Numbered from the stretch's first letter, positions 21,599-39,686 are shown. The stretch: DNA of 64,000 bases from Caprimulgus europaeus (GCA_907165065.1 OU015523.1:18909834-18973833); one strand, 5' to 3'. Translations and numbers: made by a program. The notes: generated from the letters alone by a model not told the origin.

Positions 21599-24273
21599 CT
21601 GAGGGACAGAAGAGGGAATCATGAAAGACAACCGGATAGGGCTCTGCTTGTGTAAGTAAGTCGGCACAGGGCAGACCTTTACCCTTAAAGGATGATATTA
21701 CAGGGAGTGTGTAATTTAATTTTCACTTAAAACCCTGAACTCAACATTCAAATCTTATAAAATACTGGCTGGGAATATGTCAGTGCTTGGGAGGTAGAAG
21801 ACAATGATCCACAAACTTGGAGTAGGGAGCTAAAGGAGCCTCAAAGGTGTGACTGGCACAGGGAACTACTTGCTTTTCCCTTTACTCCAGCATGCTTACT
21901 ATTTTCCATACTTTTCTTAAGCATTCAGTTTTAAGGACCATATTGTGCAGCACAATGAACACCCAGAATATCATTCAAGGGTTCTGTTTTTATTTAGAGG
22001 ACAAACCTAAGAAGTTGACTTCTTGACTGCAGGACACACACAGCTCCATGGTGGTCACTGGAAGCTGCAGAAATTTGGCTTCTTTGAAAAGTCAAGCTGT
22101 AAGTGTTAGAAAAAAAAAGTACTGCTAGCAGGTCCTGACCAATGGACAAGCTTGAGGGGAAAAAATGGAACATCCTTGTTTTGACTGCATGCAAACAGGA
22201 AATAGACAATTCTGGGATTTCCAGGCTCTTGCCCAAATCCAGCGTGCCAAAACCGTACATTTTCTGTTCTTTATTTCATCCTGTAAGAGGAGAGGGTATT
22301 GTAGAAATTGCTAAAATGGGACAGCTACCTAAAGAAAATGAGGATTGCTTTGTTAAGAGAATACAGTGCAAGACTCGGAAACAACTAGGACTAAAAAGTC
22401 ACTTTGTGCTTAAATTTACACTCTATCTTCATGAAAGTATGTAAGACAGCAGCAACAGAATGAAAATGGCAATATTCTACTGTACCTTATGTACCCAGAG
22501 GGAAAACAGTCTGAACTTTGGGTTGCACATAACACCATTCTGCAGATCAGAACCTACTTCTCTGTGAAGGACTCAGAACGAGGGGACATCACTTCAGCCA
22601 GAAGTTTCAATATCCATGGTGCTTGGTTATTACGCACCCACCTCGCTCAGAACCCATTACCTCCAAACTCAGCTTGCTCTAGGAAATCTCAGGATGGAGA
22701 CATTAATGAATGATGCAGCAGTTTGTCCATAAAATGCATTATTTTTGATAGACTATGCACATCAGCAGCTTCTGGAGGAAAAGGACAGTTTGCATTTTAA
22801 AGAGTGACAGAGTAGAAACTGACAGTCATTGGGGTAACTGGAAAATGAGAAACAAGTGTCCTTTATTTGGTACCTGCTGCTTGTCTACACAAAGAAATAG
22901 CAGTACTGTACATCTGCTTTCAGAAAAATACCATCCCATAACTTGAAATGGCTTAGGTCCTCAATTCAAGCATTCTTGTGGCAGTGACTTAACCCATTGG
23001 GACTCATGGAGGAATTAATTTGAAGGGTTGCTCTTTAATTCACAAGAGGGGAGTGGAAGTGAAGCAAACTATGATTAGAAGTTTGCTGTTTCTGGGACAC
23101 CAGAATTCTGTCTTTGACCTTTCTCTGAACAGACTGGCAGCCATTCTACATCTGCATTTATCAGGAAGCGTATGGGGATGGGTGTATAGGGTTTAAAGTG
23201 CTTTTTTTCTTTTTTTCCTTTTTTTTTTTTTTAATAGAAGAGTCTGCTTTTTCTCTTCTTCCTTTGTACCCAGTTCAATTTAGGAGAACAAGGCAATCAA
23301 GTGCAGTTTTAAACTAACAACAGTTCTCATGGGATGGAAAAAAGTCAATCTGAAAACACAACATATCTGAACTTTGGAAAATGACTAGCTCTTCAGTAAG
23401 TCACTGAATACTAATTAGAAAAATAAAACGGGACGAATAAAAAGAATCCATTTATTAAGCTACTTCTAATTTTAAATAAACAATTACTTGAATCAGTATT
23501 ATTTACTATATCATTTACTTTATCAGGTCTCAAATTATTTTTAAGATACTGCTGCAAATTATGTTAACTGAGTAACTGGTATTAAGGTAGAAACATTGAG
23601 ATTAGAGTTTTTTCCAAGCTCTGTGTCTTCCTCTTCTTAAACTAAAGTAACTGTCTGGAAAACAGCATGTGAGAGCATTTTTTCTTAGATCATGTGATGA
23701 TTTTTGTGTCTGGGTTAGTATCAAAGATGAGTGAAGAAAAAATTTATGGAGGAAATTCTACTATCATGTGCAGTCAGATATATTAGAGTACAATGGAGAG
23801 AAAAGCTTTTATATATAAAACTTCATAAAAAAACATTTTTGAGGAGGAGAAATGGCACTCCCTTCCTTTAGATCATCGTTGCTGACAGTGAACTATAAAC
23901 CCTATCTCACTGAAGAGCTCTTCCACTTGCTTTCATATGAAAACACAATCAAGATTTTTTAAAGACTCAACCTGTGCACTAATTAGGAAGGAAAGGAGAG
24001 CCTCACAGCTCTTTCTCAGCAAAGGGGCCAGTCACCATGGCAAAAGGATCTGAGAACTATAAAGGAGAATAAAAAGAATAATTTGAGCTGTAAGGATTCT
24101 GGAACAACAGCAAAATAAAAGAGATGGAGATATACTTGAAAAGATGAAACTTCTTTTAGCAAATAAGTGAAGACTGAAGCAGACTCCGTTTAAGTGATAC
24201 TGTCCAGCCCAGCCTAGGAGTACTTGGAAAAAAAAATAATCATGCAGGTAACAGCATTTCTTTTCTCCTAAAC
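21599..24273. other. Stretch with one member of a 25-bp duplication, otherwise unassigned
   Basis: AT-rich, with a poly-pyrimidine run at about 23202-23234 and one copy of a 25-bp direct repeat at 23877-23901. If MAN1A2 has a long 3' UTR, or if the candidate exons are real, this is 3' UTR or intron. No further exon is claimed. Confidence 0.4.
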
Positions 24274-24355
24274 CAATGGAAGAAGAGACTTCAGTTTCTT
24301 TTTCCACTTGCATGTAAGAGATGTTGTTTCCAAAGAAGATCACATTTGCTTTGTA
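24274..24355 (-). CDS. Candidate exon of an unidentified gene (weakest of three)
   Basis: A - strand segment after the acceptor TTCTTCTCGGTGCTCCAG is open for 27 codons (reading YKANVIFFGNNISYMQVEKE and on) and ends G|GTTTAG, a poor donor. Its phase is compatible with the segment at 21485-21598. An alternative frame across the same place is also open, so the reading is uncertain. No homologue is recognised. Confidence 0.25.
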
Positions 24356-24617
24356 CTGGAGCACCGAGAAGAAAAGGAGTTTTGTAAACTAAATCAAAGG
24401 CAGTTTGGGGCTTCTGTCGTACACACACCTGCAAAGAAAGTTCCATGAATAGCATCCAAAGAATGAAATTTAACTTTAGCCAAAAACCCAATTGTGTGGA
24501 AAAATACAAAGCAACAACCTCGTGCTGCTTAGCTCAAGGGGAGCATTTTTAAGTGCCATATACTGTATCCTGTTCTATAAATCATGAGAGGCTCTTTTTC
24601 TCATGTTGTCATCTCTG

Positions 24618-24623
24618 TTTATT
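24618..24623 (-). promoter_or_regulatory. Possible proximal MAN1A2 poly(A) signal
   Basis: AATAAA on the - strand about 845 bp after the MAN1A2 stop. It would give a short 3' UTR. Several other AATAAA hexamers lie further on, so use is uncertain. Confidence 0.25.
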
Positions 24624-25467
24624 TAGCTAAAAGAACCAGGACTAATAAGAGAATGGTTTTTTTTTTTTCCCATGTGACAGCATTTGTGAGAAAGGGAAAC
24701 TTAGGCTCCTTCCTACCTCTGCAATATGCTCCAGACTCTGTGACTGTAGCTTGCCAAATGAACTAAGCCCACGTTGCTGACAGTGAACTATAAACCAAAT
24801 GCTTATTAACTGGTTGTAAGCATAAAACAGAGATCTTTCAGCATTATTTTGAAAAGGGAAAATGAGGAGGCAATAGTTTTTAGAATCTAGTTTTAATAGG
24901 TTAGAGGCCCTGAGAATGGCTGCCAGTCTGGACAAACAGATGCTCCTTAAAAAAATTCAGACAGGTACACAAAAAAATTCAAATTCTGATGCTGCTGGTG
25001 CAGTGATGTTGCTTTTTGTTGTTGCTTTGTTCATGCCATCATCAAACACAAAAAAAGAAAAATAAAATCTAGGTATTTGGAACCCACCCGATCTGAAGAG
25101 GTGACTGGCGTGTTGTTCCTTGCAGCAGCATCAAGTTCCTCTCCCTGGATGGGAAAGCTTCTTCTTCCTTCTGCTGCTGCATTAATATCAAACAGTGATT
25201 TCATTTCTTGCTAGGGTTCAAAGCACACGAAGTCTCTGTCCTGCAAATACCACACTAATGTGTTTTGGTCATGTATAAAACAGAAATTTTTTCTCAGTTT
25301 TAACTTATCTATATGTTGAAGAGCTTTTTTTCTCCCACTGGTATTCGCTTGACTCAGAGGTCTAGTCTCATCAAGTGTCTGTCTCCTCTCCCGCCTAAAG
25401 TCTCAAGTGGTCCATGTAAACAAATCAGAGCTGAAAACAGTCTCTTTTCCTCTTCATAGAGCTGTTT

Positions 25468-30906
<5,439 letters not shown>

Positions 30907-31265
30907 TCATCAGAGGATGCTGTGGGTGTTAACAGTTCACGCTGACAAAAAAAAAAAAAAGGAACTGGACACGCAGAAGTAAAATCCCTCCAGGGCTACA
31001 AGCACCACCATATTTAGCAAACTGCTAGACACTAAGAAAATATTCTGGGGAAGAATACTTTCTTTCCTAGGTATTTACTGTTGACTGATATTGATGACAG
31101 GATAGTCAGTAGACTTCAGCAGCTCTGAGCTGTTACACCTCCTCATAGATAACACTGAGTAGAACATCCATCAGTCACTCAACTCAACATGTGCTAAGAG
31201 GGGCATAGGAAAATGACAAATGTCCCTGGATTTTGCAGCTGGAAGAGTTTGAAGAGTTACAGGAA

Positions 31266-31292
31266 CTCTGTGACTAGTAACTAGTCACAGAG
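31266..31292. repeat. Near-perfect palindrome (13-bp arms, 1-nt centre)
   Basis: Arms CTCTGTGACTAGT and its exact reverse complement are separated by a single A. A DNA or RNA hairpin or cruciform is possible. No mobile-element ends are recognised around it. Confidence 0.9.
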
Positions 31293-32397
31293 ACTTAGTG
31301 TAAGTAGGAATAAAATACTGTACTCATCTTTAGGGGCTGTTGATTTCATCTTATAAACTCTTCTAGCTGCTGCTTTCTCCCCACATTTCCGTCTCCTACA
31401 TGTGCTCTTCTCTGTTTCCCCTTTATACAGTTGAAACTCAAGTCAGCTTGTGTGCTGGACTGCAGAGGAGTTCTTTATCTTTAAAGCATGAAGTTTAAAT
31501 CCATAAACATTCCATGCAGAAAGGGGCCAATGGATCTGTGATTCACAAACCACCCAGCTAGTCAGCTCCAACACAGTACTGCAAAAAGCACAATGGAAGA
31601 GGAGGAGACTGGAAAGAACGAGTTAGTAGCTCAGAGCACCTCTCGCCTATGCTTTCATTATTCCACTCACATGCATGACCTTAAAGCACACAAGGATTCA
31701 GCCATTACAACCAGCTCCAAAGAAACTACTCTGAAATGATTCACAGGTTATTTGTGCTTCCCTGCTGCTTCAGTAGTGCTTCCTCAGCAGACACCAACTC
31801 TTTTATTAGATTCTTGCAGGGACAGAAAAGGCACAGTGATGAAGGGAAATGTTTGGCTCAGGATGTCTGTCATTACTAACTACTGAACGTAGCTACCTGT
31901 AGTTCAGCAATCTACAATTCAGCCCGTTAGTCTGTATGAAGTTTCTCTCCACATGGTGCTTTAGGCCCAGATTTTTTGTTAATTCTGATTTTTGTTAGTT
32001 ATACTCAACAGAAGCTGAGAAGAGTCAAGACAGGGGAGCAAATAATTTTTGAATGGATTAACTCTTCAAGGTCTTTAGTATAGCCTTTGCACACTGGGAA
32101 ACAAAAGAGAATTTTCCATTGGACATACGTGTGAAGAATGCTGGTGACAGATGCCATGACTGAAACCAGGAGGAAAAGTGAAAAGGCAAATGAACAAGGC
32201 ACCTAGGACAGTAAGTCACAGCACATCAGGTACTACAGCTAACTTCCTCCTCGTATGCACTCTTACCTTGTGGAAATGTGAGGTTGTTCATGGGCCAAAG
32301 AATAATCCAGACTGTACAAAGTTCTTTCAAATTTCTAAAGATTTTTAAAGAAGCAAGAGGAGAGACTGGCAAAAGGATGCTACTGGAATGGCTGTGG

Positions 32398-32405
32398 CTC
32401 TACAG
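32398..32405. repeat. Left target-site duplication of the hAT element
   Basis: CTCTACAG immediately precedes the left inverted terminus. The right-hand copy (32854-32861) is CTCTAGAG, so 7 of 8 positions match. The nTCTAGAn shape is a common hAT target. Confidence 0.75.
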
Positions 32406-32853
32406 CAGGGGTCCTCAAACTTTTTAAACAGGGGGCCGGTTCACTGTCCCTCAGATACTGTCGAGGGCCAGAGCTGCCTGGGAGCTGGAGAGAGGGAGGG
32501 AAAGATGGGGGAGGCGCCCACCTTGCTGATGCCGCCGCCCCCCTCCTCAGCCCGGCCGCGCAGTCCGGAAAGGGAGGCCAGAAGGGACTGAAGGAACTTT
32601 GCTGTGCCGGGGCTCTGGCGATTCGCCCGAGTTGGATGGACCTCGCAGTCCAGAGGCTGCCAACTGAGCTTGCCCGGCAGGGGAGATGCCCGCGCCTCTT
32701 GCCCGCCACAGGGGGGCAGGTGGAGGACGAGGCGCTGGTTCCCCCTCCAACCCCCCAGCAGGGGGTGGGGGGAGTTCTGTAAATACCGGCGGGCCGGATT
32801 GAGGACCCTGGGGGCCTGCATCCGGCCCGCGGGCTGTAGTTTGAGGACCCCTG
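32406..32853. mobile_element. Non-autonomous hAT-superfamily DNA transposon (MITE), 448 bp
   Basis: The ends are perfect 16-bp inverted repeats: CAGGGGTCCTCAAACT at the left and its reverse complement at the right. They are flanked by an 8-bp duplication with one mismatch, which is diagnostic of hAT insertion. The left end continues TTTTAAACAGGGGGCCGG, and the right end contains CCGGCCCGCGGGC. The terminus style (CAGGGGTCCTCAAACT...GGGCCGG) resembles Charlie/OposCharlie-type hATs I recall from mammals and reptiles. The interior is strongly GC-rich with many surviving CpGs and no transposase, so it depended on enzyme from elsewhere. Overlapping open frames in this segment follow from its composition and are not genes. 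Confidence 0.85.
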
Positions 32854-34379
32854 CTCTAGAGCCTGAGCTTACGCCCAGAAAGGTACAGTCTTTCCTGGCA
32901 AAATCTAACTCGCTGTAATTCCTTATCTTCAGCAGAGCTTTTCCAAGATCAGATGGAAATGCTCCCTTTTTTATTGGGATTTGAGGCTAAAAGTATAAAG
33001 TATCTGGATGAGTTCTTTTCAGATCTGGTACTGGTGCAGGCTAGGGCTACACTGAGACTGTTCACATGTTGGGATTTGGGTTGACCAGGTTTTCCCCAGA
33101 GTCTGGAGAGAAAGATGTATGCACCACATCTAGCCCAATAGCATCGCACGCTTGACAATCTCTTTGTCTACATGCTCTTGCACGTCACAAGTGAGGCTAG
33201 CTATCAAAACAAAACAAAAGCCAAACAAAAAAAAGGAAAAGAAAAAAATTAATTGCTTGTCTGACTTCTGAAGAAGTAATACATACACTGTTAATGGAAC
33301 CATTTGCATGTTCCTCCCCAGAAGTCCTACAGCCGCTAGGCAGGTGTGATATGAATAAACAAGAGCCAAAGCACTTTTACTTTCTAGACAGGAAATGAAG
33401 TGCCTCCTCTTGCTGCTACCCCTTTTTTCATAATGCTGCAGAACATGACCTCGTCTCCTCTCTGGAGTGTGGCAAGATATGGGGGAAAGCTCCAGTGGTT
33501 CCAATCCTGCCAGAGTTTCTAACACACAGAGTCTGACCTTGCACGTGTTCCTCTGGTCAATGATTCAGCAACCTGGACGCTGTGTGCCACAGCTTGGACA
33601 GGAGAAACTCGCTAGCAATTGTGGCAAAATGAAAGGAAGGAACAAATGGTACCGCTGTTAGGACACTGCCTTCTTCAACTCATTTATTCTGGAGACTGCA
33701 GACAATAGCTAGCACTGAGATCCTGCTCTCTGCTGTAGAGGTCTCGTGCTTGGATAACTAAGTGCAACACTGGTGAAGCTAGCAGATTCAGAAGTCTGAA
33801 GAAAGAAAATGTGAGATTTATACTGATTTTTTTTCCCCTCCCTTACAATTACAAAATAGTCTTTTATCTTCAGAAATTTCTCCTTGGGGAGACAGGCTCT
33901 GGCTAGACTGGAGCTCAGGATAGTTAGAGGATTTATCCTGGTTTATCAGAGATCTGGACACTGCAGGTAGTAATGAACTATAGATGAAAAATTCCTTTGA
34001 AAGATAGCTATTCATCCAAATATGGATAAACAAACTGTCCTTGATTCAAAGGCATACAGAACTTTAGGACACTGGCTGAAAAGGTTGGTGTTGTAGACAA
34101 CTTGCTTAAAAGGCATTTGAAATTTGATGTGTTCTGCCTTCACACATATCTTAGAGAATTTGGTGTAGTGGCATCCAATTTACCACCTGGATACGCTTTC
34201 CCTCAAGAGCTGAAGACCAGACGCCTTGATGAAACAATGCTAAACCTATTGCACCCAAGAATACAGGGAAGTCCTACGTGGCTGGAAGGGTATCGAGGTA
34301 ATGCTACTATTATGAAGCACTGGCAAGCTGAATAATTTCAGGATAGCATACCTGATGTGAGTTTCAAACAATTATGGAA

Positions 34380-35345
34380 ACACATGTAAAAAATACAGAC
34401 AAATCAGAGGGTAATTGACATCAATCAGTATAGTTTTATAGAAACCATATCTTGCTCATAAGCTTGATTTGACTCTTTGAGCTCTACAAATTGACAAATA
34501 AAGGTAACTGCAGAGCTGTAATAAACTTAAAAGTTTCTAAAGCAATTGACATGGTGCCATAAGATGTTATGCTAAGACAAAGCAGCACTATACCATATCA
34601 ATATCACTATCTTAATTTAAAACTGACTGACAGTGCTCTAAGAATGAATTGACAATGTAAAATCATCACCAAATAGAGCTGCTGCTCACAAAGACCCACA
34701 AGGAACCGCCTGAAGTTTTATCAGACACTGCAACACTGCTGCTGGCAAAAATGACATAGGTAAGTAACAGCAGACAGTGTAATCTGGTGGTAACTGGGAC
34801 CCAAATAGAATGAGTTTCATATAGCCAGGCACATAATCCTAAACTGAGACATAAAAGCTGTCTAACTTCAAAGAACTCAGTGGCCACATGAGACAATTCA
34901 GTATGAGTTCCAGCAAGGATATTGTGGCAGGTGCACACACAGGGACAGTAAACAGTAGCAGGGATATAATTTTACTTTTGCACAGGGCTGTGGGTAGTCA
35001 AAACCGGAATATGCAATTCTAAAATTAATTTTTTAAAAAGGATGATGAACTGACGTGGGTGCAGACATTTGGAGAAAATGCTTTATAGCAAGAGACAATA
35101 CAATTCATTTAGTATCTTAAGTAAACTCAGTAGTAAGCTTATTACAATATATGAAAACTTTTTGTAAAGAAAACATGGGGCAATAAAAGACATTTTAATA
35201 TGGTCTACAAAGTCATATAAAAATGCAGTGACTGACAGCTGAAACTAGGTAAATTCAAATGGGAAATAAAGCATATATTTTTAACAGCACAAGTAATTAA
35301 ATAATGGAACAAACTACCAAAAGAAGTGCATTTTCCAGTTCCCTT
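34380..35345 (+). mobile_element. Fossil CR1-like LINE, RT region to 3' end
   Basis: Very diverged. The phrase 'taattgacatcaatcagtatagttttatagaa' and 'aaagcaattgacatggtgcca' correspond to the RT block around AFDMVPH of ancient amniote CR1s. Near 35245-35330, 'ctaggtaaattcaaatgggaaataaagcatatatttttaacag' followed by 'aattaaataatggaacaaactacca' matches their 3' end. The middle is eroded or rearranged. It is far older than the copies at 28 or 59 kb. Confidence 0.65.
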
Positions 35346-37906
35346 TGTTCAAGAAGAATAAGCAATAGTCTACTCTTGCCAAATACCTGTGTCTCGGCTC
35401 AAAAATGACACAAAGTGAAATTTTAGGGCCTGTGACATATGGTGAGGTCAGAGTTGATCCAACTTTGGAAATAAAATTGGAGGTGCCTCTAGATCGGACC
35501 CCAGCTCCCTCAGTTCCTCTGAGGGTAGTTGCATGTGTGACTCTTCTTGACTATGCCAACAACACGCTCATAAAAACTGTGCCAGTTTCTTCCCCACCTT
35601 TGATACTCTCCGCTTCCAACCCATGAACTGTGAACCCATGTTTCTTTTTCCTTCAACCTATGCTTGGCTCTTTTCTGTCTACTTTGTTTCACTAAGCAGA
35701 GAGCTATAGGGTCTTTCCACTCCATCTTACTGTCAATCCTCCATTTGCCTGAAGCTAGCCCAAACTTGAGGTGCTGTATATTATTTTCACTGCAAGCAGA
35801 AATTCTGAAGGAACTCTGCAGCTTCTGTGGTACGATCATATTTAGCTAGATATGCAAGTCCCCAACAAATAGTTGAACTCTTCATTCACACAGCTTAGAT
35901 TAGTAATTGGCTTTGCATGCCTACTGTGAAGTGGTGGCTTTTATTGCTTTCAAATAATTAGTCTAAAAAGGATTTTAGACATTTGCTGTATTTGCCCCAA
36001 ATATCTTGTATGTGTATTTCTGTAACACTTCAGCCAGCCCTGCCAGCATACCATCATCCAATTTAGCTGGCCCATTACAATTGAGATGGATGTTGTCTCT
36101 AGTGCTAAGTATAGTATTAGGGAGAATTAGCCTTATTTTTATTAAGGAAAAGATAGAGAACCTGTCACAGGGATTTATGATCACTGAGGGAATATAAGAT
36201 TAAACTTCTCGGGTTTTCCTCACAGATTTGGAGAGATGTGACAAAACAGGCCTTGGTCAAAGCATGTCATCTGCACTAAAATGCCCAGGTTTTGTCTAAA
36301 AATCTAGATAATAAAGCCAAAAAGAAGCTGACAATGGTGAAATAGATAAAGAAAGTACAGTACAAAGATCTGCATACACACACAGTCCAGCTCTCTGTAC
36401 AAATTCCCATTGTTAAAAGGTACAGAGAGATCTGGGCTGGGAGTGCTAAAGAAATTAAAGTAATGCAGTATACTTAAAAGCCAGGTGGTTCTGCAATGTA
36501 TCATCTCTGAAGAATTCTTAAAATAACAGAAGCTGATCTCTGACATATCAGTGAATTAACTCAAATCCATTTGAGTAGGAATCTGTTTGGGTAGGGATGT
36601 ATTCATCCATTCAAAGAAACAAACAAGGGAGACCATCAAAAATTCAGTCATCAAACACCAGGTTACACCAGGTTCAATGTAGAAAAAATAAGACCATTTA
36701 AAATGGAAACAGAACACAATTTTCCCAAAAGTTTAAAGGAACTACTAGACTTCCGATAGAGAAACTCCCATTCACCATGAGAAGTCTGTAATACAGACTT
36801 CAAAGTATGCTTCAGTGATTGAAAGGCAAAAAGAAAGTGAATAAAGACAGTGTTTTAAAAGAACAGCAAGCCAACTGCTCTGTGTGTCATACCAGATTCT
36901 TCTCTATTTATAAATGGAGGAATAAACACAACCAGAACTGTGTGTGGTAGGGAAGAAGGAAAAATACTGAGTAGGTGTGAGGAGTAAACACAAGAACTTA
37001 TTATTATACCCAGGGAACAGCAAACCCTGGGGAACAAAAAGCTTCCCAAGCTTCTGTGTTAGTATGATGGCGGGGTAAGAAAATCTGTAATTGTGGGAGG
37101 GAGAGGTATGCAAAACCATTTACAAAGCATTCAAAAATATTTTATGGCTATGTTGCATAAAGAAACTTTTTTATTGAGGAAGCAAGCCAAATAAAGGCGC
37201 TCTGTAAAGCGAGAGGCAGTAAAGTGCACGGGCTGCTTGATTTACACAACTCCGATGCAGGCTGACAGAAGGATAAAATGAAATGCTACGCTGCACACAG
37301 AGAAAACTGGAGGCAGGGGAGGAGGAAGGGAGGGTTAGGTTTGAAAGCGTTAATGAGGACCAAGATATCAAGGGAAATGGAGAAAATGGAACAAAATGCA
37401 ATTAAACTACATGCTTTGCAGTGTGCCTAAGAGACAGATCCTGGCCTGAAAGAATTTACATTTGTAAATCCTTTAACCTAGTACAAAGGACCCAATCTCA
37501 GCTTGGATCATCCAGCCACAGCTTCTGACAGGAGCTGGTGTTAGATCAGCAAGCATTTGTAGCACACACACTGGCAAGGAGTAGGTTACTAAATCCACTT
37601 CTTTGTCACATTAGAAACGTGCCTAGTTTGGGCAGGAGGGATGATGTGACTCAATGTTTGATGTTTTGAAGAGATCAGCAAGGCATTCTAGAACACAAGT
37701 GTGACAAATATGGAACTTCTCTGCAGAGTAACATAATGTTGGTTATAACAAAACAGCCTAGAAGGCAAAACCTAACCAAGACTAAGACACAATCTTAACA
37801 TATTTGGACTCTTCTACATGATTGTAACTGCACTGAGGGAAGGATAGGGATGAGCTCAGCTAAATATTCTGAACCTGCCTTATCTATCTTCCACCTGATG
37901 AATCCT

Positions 37907-38357
37907 CAGCACAGGAAAGACATGGAGCTGTTGGAGCAGGTCCAGAGGAGGCCACAAAAACTATCAGAGGGATGGAACACCTCTGCTGTGAGGACAGCCT
38001 GAGAGAGTTGGGGTTGTTCAGTCTGGACAAGAGAAGGCTCCATGGACACTTTATTGCAGCCTTTCAGTGCCTGAAGGAGGCCTATAAGCAAGATGGGGAC
38101 AGACATTTGAGCAGGGCCTGTAGCAATAGGACAAGGGGTGATGGCTCTAAACTGAAAGAGGGGAGATTGAGGCTAGATATAAGGAAGAAATTTTATGCTG
38201 AGAATGGTGAGACACTGGCACAGGTTGCCCTGAGAGGTGATAGAAGCCTCATCCCTGGAAACATTCAAGGTCAGGCTGGATGGGGCTCTGAGCAACCTAT
38301 CTAGTCGAAGATGCCTCTGCTCACTTCCAACTCAAACCATTCCATGATTCTATGAAT
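37907..38357 (+). mobile_element. CR1 LINE 3' end, antisense to MAN1A2
   Basis: It starts at the GKDMELLEQVQRR-type segment (one base off the usual HRKDME), continues through 'gttggggttgttcagtctgga' and 'gagacactggcacaggttgcc', and ends 'ccattccatgattctatgaat', the CR1 tail. It is 5'-truncated and mutated. Confidence 0.92.
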
Positions 38358-38430
38358 GCAGACTCCTCAACTCATCTCGTCCTCCAAGTACTTTTTCTGT
38401 GTCTCTTGCCTCTGGAGTGAAACTGTTTTT

Positions 38431-38472
38431 CACCTTTAAATAAAGTTTATCCACCTTTAAATAAAGTTTCTC
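38431..38472. repeat. 21-bp tandem duplication, two units
   Basis: Two copies of a unit starting CACCTTTAAATAAAGTTT, at 38431 and 38452, differing near the end. The AATAAA inside is incidental. Confidence 0.85.
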
Positions 38473-39686
38473 CAGGTTCTTGGTTCACCTCTTCCTTTGC
38501 TCTTCCTTCATCCCCTTTGGCTGCAGTCAAAGAATTTCATTAGTATCTTGTTATCTTTAATGTTTAATCTCATCTCTGAAACTGTCTTTGAGCAATGTTT
38601 CCAGAGGATGTAGTTGTAGCAGGGAAGTGGAGGAGCTGTAGTAATTCACAGATCTTGGATAGGATCAGAAAACTGCTTGGCCAGCAAATTGGTTTTTGTA
38701 CGAGCTGAATACAGACCAGCAGATGGAAGCAGTGAGAAACATGACACCAAAAAGGGCTCACAAGTTCAACCCTAGGAAGCATTTAAAAGGCTAAGTCTTT
38801 TGGGGATTATAAATAATGTCTACATTTAGAATATTACATTGTCCTGTGAAAATGAAGCCTAGTTATTCATACAGCCCCTAATCTGTGACTGCCAGATAAA
38901 GGAGTTATCCATCTGCATACAAAGGATGAATAAAGGAAGGCAACGAGCACAGATCTGTGCAGTCTTACAATGAATCTGGGCTTCTGTAGACCAGTACAAG
39001 CATTTCCAATGAGACAGAAGCATTTTCACACTTGGGAATTTGATTAAAACATTCAACAAGTAGATTTAAACCCAGGAAAGCAGCTATTTTCAAAAAATGC
39101 AACAATCTTTAAAACACCTTAGCAACAATTTTAAAGTTCTGCCTTATGTGCCATTACTTACTGACTTTCTTTAATGATCTACTTCTTGTGATGCTGTAAT
39201 TTTTTTGCTATAACTGAGTAAGTCTAAACTTACTGGCAATGTTTTTTCCTTCCAGTCAGGAAACTAAGCAAAGAAAAAGCCATGATACGATCCCACATAT
39301 ACATAGGTACATGCTATCTAGTGTACAAACCATCTGAGACCAGTTGTCCTACCACTTAAGTTTTAATAGCTGACCAAGAAGAACTGTAGGAATAGCTTTG
39401 CTTTTTAATCTACACTGAGAGTGAACACATGCTTAACAAAGTTATTTATAATACACTTCCATTTCCCAAGATAAATTACCTCTCCTGGGAGCTGTGGACT
39501 AATGATAACAGTAAGATGAGTGGATTCTATTTCCCCGTCTAAAACTCATCAGCTGTATAATGCTGAACATATCTCGCATCTGTGCACCCGATCCAGCAGT
39601 TGCAAACCAGAAATAACTGCACGCATGCCATATGTACCTTCATTTACAGGAACGTGTGAAAATCAATTACCATTTGAAGTGTCTCA

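Larger units (their letters stand above)
23877..24796. repeat. 25-bp perfect direct repeat pair (23877-23901 and 24772-24796)
   Basis: The same 25 bases, beginning CGTTGCTGACAGTG and ending ATAAACC, occur twice, 895 bp apart, with unrelated flanks. Such a match is far beyond chance in a 64-kb window. Both copies lie downstream of the MAN1A2 stop on its strand. Confidence 0.9.

Noticed and set aside
25082-25213. Open - strand stretch reading QEMKSLFDINAAAEG with AG/GT borders
   Set aside because: Its exit phase does not fit the next candidate exon and the acceptor is poor, so it is mentioned only as a lead.
32380-32918. Several overlapping frames of 65-126 codons on both strands
   Set aside because: They lie in the GC-rich hAT element and reflect low stop-codon density, not genes.
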